From Ianthella basta (Eukaryota > Porifera > Demospongiae > Verongiida > Ianthellidae), in contig OZ025873.1 in assembly GCA_964019415.1 (NCBI GenBank), forward strand, positions 4,192,776 through 4,256,775: a DNA stretch of 64,000 bases, written 5' to 3'. The first letter of the stretch is position 1. Every line of letters begins with the position of its first letter. The notes under the pieces are model-generated. The model saw only the letters and a list, made by a program, of their open reading frames with translations. It made no database searches and was not told the origin of the DNA. Shown here one piece after another: positions 23,345 to 34,100 of the stretch. The position numbers were made by a program, and so were the translations under genes.

Positions 23345-23807
23345 TATCAGATAGTACGATAGTACTCTCTATGTAGGGATGGTACAGGGTGTTTCACAAT
23401 TCGCAATACACAGGTATAAGAACGAAACCGCGAAAAGCGCCGAAAACCGCCAAAACAAGTCTAGGTGGGGTTAAATAGCAACTATTCTTACACTTAACTG
23501 ACCTGGAAGGCAAGCGAACATGGTCTGTCAGAGAGAAAATGACGCTTAAAAACATCCGTTTTCGTCTTCATATTCTTCTTCGCCAGCTGTAACTGACAAA
23601 CAGAATTTGTTATCAAACTAATTCGCAGACGAATCAGCTGCAAATTAACCGTACTGTATTCTTTTGTATGTTAGAAAACGCCGCCAGCAAGCGTCACTCA
23701 TTACGGTTACCGGGTCTATTCGGAGACGTTGTTACGCGCTCGGCGCCATTTTACTATGACGTTGACGACCGACAGTTTTCCACCCACTGTTCCTTTTATG
23801 TTTGTTC
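23345..23807. repeat. Direct repeat unit, copy 1 (about 470 bp)
   Basis: Starts TATCAGATAGTACGATAG, with GTAGGGATGGTACAGGGTG inside, and runs through CTGACCTGGAAGGCAAGCGA to the block ending CCACTGTTCC. The second copy is at 24192-24670. The copies differ by scattered substitutions and by a TTC-repeat expansion in copy 2. No coding function is seen. The ends share the GTAGGGATGG word with the MITE at 24950. Confidence 0.85.
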
Positions 23808-24191
23808 AATAACCTCGCAAGACAATTAGATGTCCTATGGAGGCGCATAAGAGACAAGCTTCAGTCAAATTTAGCTATTAGATACTGATCACAGCGACTG
23901 CGTTGAAGGAATCCGCCATTTTAGTATCGTCACTTGAAAAATGACGAATCCCTGGAGTCGCTTACACTTGGAAGGTTTCTCTCAATAGTAGTAGCAGTAG
24001 GAGTAGTAGCCAAAGTGGAGCACGGGTTTCACTCCCTTTGCAAGTCATACTCAATGCTCATTTCATCAAGCAGAATCAATTTCAGTTCAAGCAGAAGCAT
24101 GAAGTTGTTGTATATATGTAGTTGTTGCAGACCATCGCTTATGACAGGTGCAAAACTATAATTCATGCATTTATATTTGTGGGACTAAAAT

Positions 24192-24670
24192 GTATCAGAG
24201 AGTACGATAGTACTCTCTATGTAGGGATGGTACAGGGTGTTTCGAATTCACAATACATTGGTATAGGGGCGAAATCGCGAAAAGCGTCGAAAACTGCCAA
24301 AACGAGGCTTCGTAGGGCTAAATACGAAATATTCATACACTAAACTGACCTGGAAGGCAAGCGAACGCGGTCTATCGGCGAGAAAATGACACTCAAAAAC
24401 ATCAATTTTCGTCTTCATATTCTTCTTCTTCTTCTTCTTCTTCATATTCTTCTTCGCCAGCTGTAACTGACGAACAGAATTAGCTATCGAACTAATTCGA
24501 ACTACTGCAAATTAACCGAGCTGTATTCTTTCGAAGTATAGGCTCCGAAAGCGTATTGTTCAGACTTTGGGGTTACCGGTCTTTCGGGAGACGTTGCTAC
24601 GCGCAAGACGCCATTTTATGATGACGTTGAAGAACGGCAGTTTTCCGCCTACTGTTCCTTCAGTTTCTGT
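24192..24670. repeat. Direct repeat unit, copy 2 (about 480 bp) with (TTC)n
   Basis: Homologous to 23345-23807 in the same orientation, separated by about 390 bp of unrelated DNA. It contains a (TTC)n expansion around 24413-24455 where copy 1 has only two or three triplets. Confidence 0.85.
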
Positions 24671-24949
24671 CCAAAAGCCAGCCAACACCGTCAGTAGGCC
24701 GTTTCAGGTGTATACGAGACAAGGGCTTAGGCCAAAGTTAGCTTGCGCGTCATTTCAAAAGGTCATTAGTACTCGGCTAACTTCCGGTCACTGTTTCTAA
24801 GCTCTTAGGTGGGCTGGCGCGGAAGCTAGGAGATAGCTGACACCTCGAGCTCCAGGATTAAAGAAGTAAGGTCCTACACTGTAACCTGCATGGATGTCCT
24901 CTAGTGGCACTTAGCATGTGCAGCTTGCACACCATAAAGAGTACAGAAA

Positions 24950-25211
24950 CTAGAAATAATAAAAATTTTCTACAAAAATAGCAAGGATGTAGGGATGGCA
25001 CAAAAAGTACAGAAACAAGTAAAGGCTGTTACACAGTGGAGCATCAACCATCGTCCCTACATTCAAGGGTGTAGGACTATAAGGTGCGACATTCTTGCAT
25101 GTAGGGACCATGGTTGATGCTCCACTGTGTAACAGCCTTTACTTGTTTCTGTACTTTTTGTGCCATCCCTACATCCTTGCTATTTTTGTAGAAAATGTTT
25201 ATTATTTCTAG
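24950..25211. mobile_element. 262-bp near-perfect palindromic MITE
   Basis: The left end CTAGAAATAATAAAAATTTT and the right end in the reverse complement pair along roughly 100 bases per arm (GCAAGGATGTAGGGATGGCA, then AAAAAGTACAGAAACAAGTA in the left arm), leaving about 50 bp at the apex. No coding capacity. A degraded single-arm copy lies at 54042-54190. Short words from the same end (GTAGGGATGGC or its complement) recur near 36020, 37780, 46120 and 63305, so the family is probably abundant. Confidence 0.85.
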
Positions 25212-25600
25212 TAATTCTCAGTGGCAAGTGGAACTCATCAGTGCTGTGGTCAGTTCTTCCGAACACCCCGATCCCCCCAGCCTATGGGCCTGAGTGTGAA
25301 CAGCTGTTGGAAGTCATCACGAGTGAGGCCGGGCTCTTTGATTGACTCTGTTTTTCTTTCTGATTCCTAGCTAATATTTTCTTATCTACAGTGTGTTGTT
25401 TACCTCTTTAAGACAAGTACAGCACCACCTTTGTGCAGTGTCTTGTGTATTTACATAGTTAATGTTATTTTCTTTGCTAGTGCCTTTGTTATGGAGCAAT
25501 TTGTTCTTGCTAGTCATGAAACATACTTTTCTTTGTTCTGAAATGTAGCAATGTGCCATATCTGGATGGTTTACTTCATCATTCTTTGGCAACAATTGCA

Positions 25601-27713
25601 ACAAGTATTTCGAGTTAAAAAACTCGTGGGGCACCCCTAAACTCGAACTACTTGCTAGCAACTTCCCTGCGTATGTTCAATAGTTCAGATAGTAGAGTAT
25701 GCAGCATTGCTGCTGGTGTGAAAGATACATCATGATGCCATAGACTGGGGTTGCAAGAGTTTCAAGTCTCCAGACCAGGAAATCATCCAGTGAAAGCACC
25801 CCTACCAAACTGTCAAAATGCTTTGCTGATGCTTTTTGATCTACATAACATTCTGAATGAGTATGTACATGTTCCTTTGTGCCTGGAGGAGGAGCGTGCT
25901 GGGTAAAAAGGCTACCCTAACTGGTAATGCCATGATTCGATATGTCTCACATTGGCCAACGGGTCGTTCGACCTCTGTTGTATTTGGGGCTGTACCTCGC
26001 AGGAGAATAGTTAGATAAGCTTTCTAATACAATACTATTACTTAAACATGTTCTAGAAATACTTTGCGTTCCTTGGGTACACGGCGAAGTGCGAAGAAAG
26101 ATGATTATGAGCCTAGCAAACAGAGAGCGTCGAGCGCGGCCATTTTACAATGTCCGTCAGTGATAATTGGAGCCGTATCTCGCAGAAGAGTCATTCGTTA
26201 GGCTTTTTACGAGTATCACTCTATCAACACATCTTCCTGAACACATTTCGTTCACTTGAGAGACGGCGAAACGACATTAGAGATGATTTTAAGCTTTGTA
26301 AAGATTGATGTGAGTACCGCCATTTGCAAAATGACAGAAATATATATATACTAGCGGACAGACCTGCCCTTCGTGCAGGTCTCTCCGCGTGCTCGGCGTA
26401 TGCCAGCTGGTCGGACACAGGCTGGTAATGCCATTGCTACTCAGGCCCCAGCTGGTAATGCACTGGCTGGTCATGCATGTTCTGGCAAAGGATAGTCCAG
26501 GCTTGCCTGGTGATGACAGTGTGACTGACCTAGCTACCATGTGTACATGCAAATTTACATTGAAGATCACCGTAGACTAACAACGGCTAGTTGTAAGAAG
26601 CTGATGGTTTCTGTGTGTGAGACAACCCCCTTCCCTTATTCTCAGCTTCGGCATCACGCTAACTTGGGTGCAATTCTCGCACCTGCGCGAGCGCCTAGGA
26701 TACGGCATAGCTACTTTCTCTAACCCTAACCCTTTTCATACCCTAACCCTAACCAAAATGTAACCAGATGATCTTAACTAACATTTACATGCACAGCAAT
26801 GTGCAGTCTAACCCACAGCTAAGACAGTAGCCCATTGATAGGATATAGGCTGCATGCTTTGAAGTGTACACATGCTCAGTATACACATGTACATACATGC
26901 ATGCATGCATGAATACTTTCAGGAAGTCTGTGAAGCATCAGTTACTACCTTGTAGCGTATATTATGAAAGTGAATATTATTTTGCACACCATGCAGCCAT
27001 CGTCATTCATGCATTGTACTACTATTCACTATATTACTTTCTGCTATGTATTCATGTCCACTGAAGGGTGCAATGCATTCATTAATGTATACACCTCTAA
27101 CATAATTATATGTTATAGCTGCAAGTCCCCGTAGGAGGGTCCATTGTATACTGAAAAGTGGTCTAGTGCTTTCTGTAGGGGGGTCTAGTGCGTCCTGTAC
27201 GTTTTTCGCAGATCCAAGATGGCCGACGGTCGGTTCATCCTAGTTTTCGCCACACGCTCCTCGGCAACAGCTTATTTTAACACGTCTACCACCTTATATT
27301 GATGTGAGGTACAGCGTGCGACAGCTGGGAACGTTTGGGCGCGTTTCGTCGACGTTCGCGGGAGGAGTTCGCGAACAACGGTTGGGGTTCTTCTTTTGTA
27401 TTGCCAGCATAGGAGCGTGCGCGGAAAACCGTATATTTTCTCCGTAAATCCAGGATGGCGGACGGTCGTTTGGAGGTTTTTCGCCGCGCACTCCTCGGCA
27501 GGGGCTTCTTCCCGCACGTCGCCCCCCTTAGATCGAGACCGGGTGTGGCGTCCGTAATCTGGGAAAGTTTGGTGTCGATGCGCCGTTGCTCGCGGGAGGA
27601 CTTCGCGAACAACCGTTCTGCTCATTACCTCTTTATATATATAGATATACGAACATGAAGCCATACGAATACCTAAATCTGAAAACAATATAGGGGCGCC
27701 TTCGGCGCCCCCA
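25601..27713 (+). mobile_element. Hairpin-ended repeat family, copy A
   Basis: Left hairpin at 25601-25657 (ACAAGTATTTCGAGTT, then AACTCGTGGGGC and CCCCTAAACTCGAAC). The left module 25601-26540 is almost identical to 36763-37707 in copy B. The middle module starting CTAGCGGACAGACCTGCCC at 26351 has its own small hairpin (GACCTGC/GCAGGTC). A third module at 27208-27640 (AAGATGGCCGACGGTCGG onward) matches 38348-38785 and 39628-40064. The right end has ATGAAGCCATACGAATACC and a terminal hairpin GGGGCGCC/GGCGCCCC at 27693-27711. About 500 bp between 26720 and 27207, including telomere-like repeats, is not shared. No open frame of recognisable function; probably non-autonomous. Confidence 0.7.
26719..26752. 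repeat. Interstitial telomere-like (CCCTAA)n tract
   Basis: CTAACCCTAACCC, a short interruption, then CCCTAACCCTAACC. The unit matches the animal telomere repeat TTAGGG on the minus strand. It lies inside copy A of the hairpin-ended family, in the part not shared with copy B. Confidence 0.85.
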
Positions 27714-28108
27714 AAAAAGCACCATCCCAAATCCAGAGCTGAGAGAAGCATGTTGATGGCTCTGTGGAAGTAAGAGAAGAACTTAATTTGTGCCAACGCC
27801 TGAGAGTCAATCGAAGTTCGCCAGGTACGCCGCTCGGCTGCCATTGGGACTAACAGCAACACTCAGCATAATCGTGAATTCTTTATTTTTTTTAAACTAA
27901 GACCACTGTCTCCAGGAACCCTGAATTAGAACCCGTGAAAACCACAAAAATTATGACCCCTGCAAACACCGATGCGCAGCTACTTATGGAACCGTGTCGC
28001 CAATATCCTCAGTGCGATTGAAGTTATTCCCACTTGGATGATACGATTAAGCTCAAATCCGCTGTTGACCGCATAGCTTAGGTGACTTCCTAGATTACGG
28101 AGACGGCC
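27714..28108. other. Region immediately upstream of the IP3 receptor ATG
   Basis: About 395 bp between the right end of repeat copy A and the IP3 receptor start codon. It should contain the 5' UTR and probably promoter elements, but no TATA box or other clear site is visible. The start ATG at 28109 is in the context ACGGCCATGG, a good initiation context. Confidence 0.45.
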
Positions 28109-31100
28109 ATGGCTACTCTTGGGCGTCGCCCTGGTCAGAGTATTCCGTTGCAAGCATCTCTGCACAGCAGCCTGTCGGGTGCCACTGTTCCAGCCCCGTC
28201 GCAGGTAGGGGGGCAGGCCGGTCCTCTTCGCCTGGGAGATGTGGTTATGCTGTATGCACAGGACAAGGCCAGCTACGTGTTCTCAGAGATTTCAAGGTAC
28301 AGAGTGTTCAAACCAAACATTTGTTTGTGCTCGCAGCCTTTGTTCGCTCCACTTATTTGTAGGTTTCATGGAGAATCCATGGGTTTATGATATTTTCTGC
28401 TTGTGCACTCTTGAGGGGTGGCAGCGACCTGTGTAACGTGTACGACATGTTTAATTGCTTGTGCACTTGCTGAAGAACTGCACTCCATCCACTACCGGTA
28501 AAACCTTTAGCTACTAACTACTGTCAAATAATTTAGGCTTCACACGCCCGTAACCGTAGCCATCGTACGGCCCAGTAGTCTCGCGTAGCCAGACCGCTTT
28601 CTCCCCTCCAATTTTTATAAAATGACGTCATTTTATAAAAAAAAAATGGAGGGGAGAAAGCGATCTGGCTACGCGAGACTAACGGCCCAGCCGATACGGC
28701 GTGTGCGCGCACCCGTAGCTTGCACCATTCAGGGAAGAAATGCTCGAAAATAACTAGTTGTGACTGTCCTCAAGTTCCTGCGAACATTATCGCGTGCCTG
28801 GTACGATATCTCGAAAGGTAGGCTCCGTAAGTACTGATGACGTTTCAGATTATGTGACATGGAAAGCGACACTTCCTCCCTGTCTTCACTCCCTTTAAGT
28901 ATTCTTGCCGACCTTGCTTCTTCCTCAAGCGCACAAGAGCTTACAGAGAGCATTCACCAGCTATTTTCCCTTTGATCTTTGAGAGAGTGCCATGTGAAGG
29001 TCATTCTTCAGTGGGCCATATTGAGTACCAGCGTAATGTAGACTGCATGGAATGGAGCATGCCACACTATCCTGTACCATACACACTCTACTGCATATAT
29101 AATTATACATGTCAAAGTTTCGTTAAGGATGTGCATCTATGCAGGAATGAACCTTTGTTTGTGCACAATATATACTCATCACATGGCCAAGATGGCATGA
29201 GTTAACTTAATGTTTTAAGGACACTGTATACTAGAAAGCAGTACGTTAGGTGAGTGCCCAAGGGGCCATGTTTTTTGCTTCAAACAAGAAATTAATGATG
29301 CATTTCATTGGCTGGCAGTTTACAAAATGAACCAGACCACTGTTAGCTACTACTTTATGTTAGCATGCATGCATTTCTCTGCAAAGGAAGGTTTAATGCA
29401 TGGCTAGCTAATTGGTTTAACCTATTAAGTAAAGGCTTTAAGCATTTTTGGTGATAGTTGTCCTTGACTGTTTTACTGTTTTTGACTATTGACTATTAGC
29501 TATGTAACTTTGCTCAGCTAGCACTTCTGATTATTTGTATCCTTTAAGCCAAACCCAAAAGTGTGCACAATTGGCTACCCAGCTGGTGAACCAGATTGTA
29601 ATCCTGCTTGTGCATGGTGAATGTTTGGGATTGAATTGATTTGCAAATTTCAGAAGTGAAGTGAAGTGGAAATAGGAGTTGAGATAATTGAAAAGGTAGC
29701 AACAATAACTATTGGAAGTATTTATGAGTGATGGGAATGTGAAGAATGAAATAGAGGCTATGTATCACAGGAGTGCAATGAGAGTGATTGGAGTGGTGAA
29801 TGATACGGACATGGGTATAGTAAGGAATTGAGCTGGGGTGCACAAAGACCACGCTAATGTACATGCGCTGAGGAGGACTGAAAGAGTGAATAGACTGTAT
29901 GATGCAGAGTATAGCTATACTAGGGAGAAGTTGAGGAAGGAGAATTGGAAGGTTAATTAGACTAGGAGAAATGGTATTTGAGATAAACGAGTATGTCAAG
30001 TCTAATGGAAGACATGACTCAGAAGAAATGTAGGCGAGATAGATCGATAAATAGAATTTTTATTTGCAACAGGATTGCCGTATCTACAATACACAGTAGA
30101 CGGGTCCTGGATCAAAGCGAACAAAAATTTGGTTCTGGACAGTAAAACAATTAAACACATCAACAAGCAAGTAGGAAAATTTGTGTTCAATTGGAAAAGG
30201 ATAGTTCTAGTTACAAATTAGAACGGCTACTGAGCCTAAGCGTGGCATCTCTAAATAGCTTCTTCTCATTTAAATCTTGGGTATTCTTAGGTAGCTTATT
30301 AAAGATCCTGGCCTCTTGAAACTCAAAACTTGTGTGATAAAATTTAGTCCTAGGATTGGGTAGATGTTGCTTGGTTGAACCGCAGGTTTCTGCATAGTGT
30401 AGACTTGAGTTTGATGTAAACTTGGAGCAGAGGTAAGATGGTGCTTGGTTAGTGACACAACGATGAACCTGGCAGAGCAATGCATGTCGTCTTCTCACCT
30501 CCAGGGTAGTCCAGCTCAGTGTCTGCCTAAGCAAGTCACTGTTTGTGAGTGGCGGCTTCTGCAAGATCAACCTTAGGGCATAGTTTTGCACCCTCTCAAT
30601 GCACTTGCCCAGAGTTACCCCACAGTAATTCCATACCACCGAGCAATAGTCAAGGTGTGGCAGCACAAATGATTGGTATAGCACCTTCCTGGTATTGCAG
30701 GGCAAATATGCCCCAGCTCTTTGGATAGCCGCTAGCTTTCCCATGCACTGATGGCGTACTTTCTCAATATGGGCCTTCCAGGTCAGATTCCTGTCAATTT
30801 CAACTCCAAGGTACCTCACACAACTTTGTTGGAGCTCTACTTCTCCAACCTTCACCTGTATGGACTCAGCCTCTTTGCGCCTCCCTCTTCTGCTAAGGAC
30901 CATCAGTTGTTTTTGCCACATTCAATCTTAACCGATTGGAATGAATCCACTTAGCAACTCTGCCTTGGTCCTTCTCCACTCTATCTCCAAGCACCGTTGG
31001 GTCAGAGTCTGCTGAGTAGATGGCTGTGTCGTCTGCAAAAAGGCTGACGAAGCTTCCCTCAATAACATTCGATAGGTCATTCACAAACAGTAGAAACAAT

Positions 31101-34100
31101 AAGGGTCAAAAGGTAGACCCCTGGGGGGCACTCATGGTAACCTGGGCCCACTCTGATGGAACATTGTTCAGCATCACCCTCTGCTTTCTCCCCTGGTAAG
31201 TAGTCAGTGAACCAAGCCAGTTCAGTACATTGAATTCCATAGGCATTCAGCTTCCTCAGCAGCAAGTTATGATTGATAGTGTCAAAAGCTTGCTGAGGTC
31301 AATTATTACTGTGGCTACAAACTGACCAAGGTTGAGAGCCTTTTTCCAGTCATCTGTTGCTCGCAACAACACATCTTGGGTTGATCTGTTTGGTCTGAAC
31401 CCAGCTTGCTCTTCATTCAGAATCTTGTTCTTCTCCACATACTCAAAGAGTTGATCACAAACAATGCACTCAAATACTTTAGCTAACACGGGTATCACTG
31501 AGATGGGACGGTAGTTGTTCATTTCATTCCTGTCCCCAGTCTTAGGCACAGGTGTCACATTTGCTTCCTTCCACTCAGACGGAAACAACCTTGCATTAAG
31601 CTAGCATTGAGTATGGAGGTAAGACTGTTGGATAAAGCAGGGGCAACCATTCGGAGGAGTTTGGCAGATTCTGTGTCAGGTCCAGTGGCTTTCCGCTCAT
31701 CCAGTTGAGACAGCTTCTTTAGCACATCTTCTTCCAAGACAGGGGTAAATGAGAAGTTGGTGAGGATGGGTTGTACATAGCATTCCAAGTTGGTTTGTGA
31801 TAACTGCTTTGTAGAGCTGAAGTGCTGTACAAACCCATTTGCAATGTCTAAGGGTTGAGCCAAGATTCTTCCTCCCCAATGTATATTCCATCAATGGCAT
31901 CATTCATCTTCCTTCCCAGAGCAGAGTTTAGCTCCTTCCATGTTGACCTGGGCTAGTGAGAGATATTCTTACATACACTCCTAAAGTGCTCAGACTTCGC
32001 CACCCGCAATCTTTGGTTCACTTCATTTCTGAAGGCTTTGTATTTGTGCCAATCTTGCTGTGCATGCTGTGCATGCTTGTCAACAATACTGAGTAAGAGC
32101 ACCACCCAATAGTTCAATTTGTCATTGACATCATCAAAACTATCAATGACCTGCCATGGAGCACTTTCTATGTCTGACAGTAACTCTTTTTCTTCCCACT
32201 TCTTGAAGCTTCTGACCATGCACACCTTTGCTTGTTTCTTCACCTCTTCTTTGCATTCACCAAAATCATGAGATGGTCACTTCCTAAGCATTCGGTTGCT
32301 CCGGCTGAAGTAAATAGGTCGGGAGAAGAGGTAAAAAGAATATCCAAGAGAGTTAGTGAGTGGTTGGTGATGCGGGATGGCTCTGAGATCAACTGCCTGA
32401 GATTATTCTCACTCGTAATGAGGAGAAGTCTGTCTGTTTTACAGGAGGGAGTTAGTAAGTTGATGTTGAGGTCACCCATCAAGACTAAATCCTTGCACTG
32501 GGCTGCCATCCTCTCCATCATCGCATCCAAGTTGGTAAGTAGTCTTGGGTCAGCATTTGGCAGTCTGTACATGTTGCCCAACAGGATATTCATTTTGTTT
32601 ATCCGCATTTCAACCCAAACACATTCAATCTCATCATACTCTAGATCTAGTCTTTTCTTACTTCGGCATCGCTCAGGCACATACACTACCACCCCTCCAC
32701 CTCTGCTTTTGCGGTCATGTCTGAACATCTTCACCATCAGGGATATCACTCTCCAGCCATGTCTCACTGACTCCAAAGATTACAGGCCTCTTAGCACTAT
32801 TGAGAATGGATCACAGTTCATCCATCTTGTTTCGTAAGCATTGGGCATTGAGGTGGCAGAAAATAGCCTTGTTGGTGTGGTTGTCTAGTGGTGACGATGG
32901 CTTGGAGACATCAAGAGGACTGGGATGGGAGGTGTCTGTGGTCATACTTTCTTCTGCAAATGACAGATCCTTGTGTGAACATGATGCACTGCTGTTGGCA
33001 AACGGCAGTTCATCAGATATACACGCTGGACGTAGCCAATCATTAACGTGGTTGAGGCTGAGCTGATCGTATTGCTCTTTTGACACTTGACAGCAGCGGG
33101 CGTGGGTTCACAAGTTACAGACATCACAACACAAATTGCGCTGGTTGATCTTGACGGAGTTCTTACAGATGGTGCAAGGTTACCTCACTGGCCCCTCAAC
33201 TCAACATCCCCGACAGCAACAAGAGCCAGTAACAGGAACAGATGGTGGGCGATCGCGACCTGCGCGATTCGCGAAGACAGGGATGGAGGTGCGAACTGTT
33301 CATCCACAGGCGTTGAACAAATCCAGAGTAGCTGCCCTCACACAATGCTCGCAGAGCGAACATCAGCTCCATATTAGACAATTTGTAGACTTGGGACAAT
33401 TCGTAGTAGTCAAAGATCCGAATAATCACCAGACAGATCCACATGTAAGCACGCAAGAATCTCCATTCCGCCATCTTGCCAATCTCATCTCGCGAGGAAG
33501 GGAAATCAACGCCAGCCAGCATCAAACTGAGACAGCTTACACCCTATCGTGGGTGTCAGCAGCCAAAGCCAACCACCTATGCCGTGACAATTCGCCCCTC
33601 CTCTCCTTTTTGGCTAGTTTGGAACAATGGAATAGCTCAACTAGCCCTGCATAATTTGATGAGCACCGTGAATCATGTATATATGCTGCAGATTGCTATC
33701 TGCCCATGGCTGTGAAAGGCCTATATAGTGCACACATGCATTACGCTTTAAAAACCATTTTTGGAATTGGCTATTTGTGGTGCATTTGAGTGAGCCACCA
33801 TCTACATACGTACTTTCATGGAATACCAGCTACTCTGCATGCCTGTCACTGGCAGCATGATGTGTGTGTTGTGTGTTAGTATGCTGTAGGCACATGCGTT
33901 CAAGCATCACCTTCATCAACTCTAACACATAATAGGTAGCTGCTTCAATTATCAGAAATTGGCATTTCTGATCATTTGCTTTTTCTCTTGTAGCAATGTC
34001 GTCCAGAGTGTGGCAGTATGCCCTGTTGTCCCACCTTTCCAGCAAGGGGATCCTAACTTGCCAGACACACATGGTAACACTGCAGACACATTCCCAATGA

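Noticed and set aside
32232-32837. 201-codon plus-strand open frame
   Set aside because: Antisense shadow of the LINE endonuclease domain at 32240-32776 on the minus strand.
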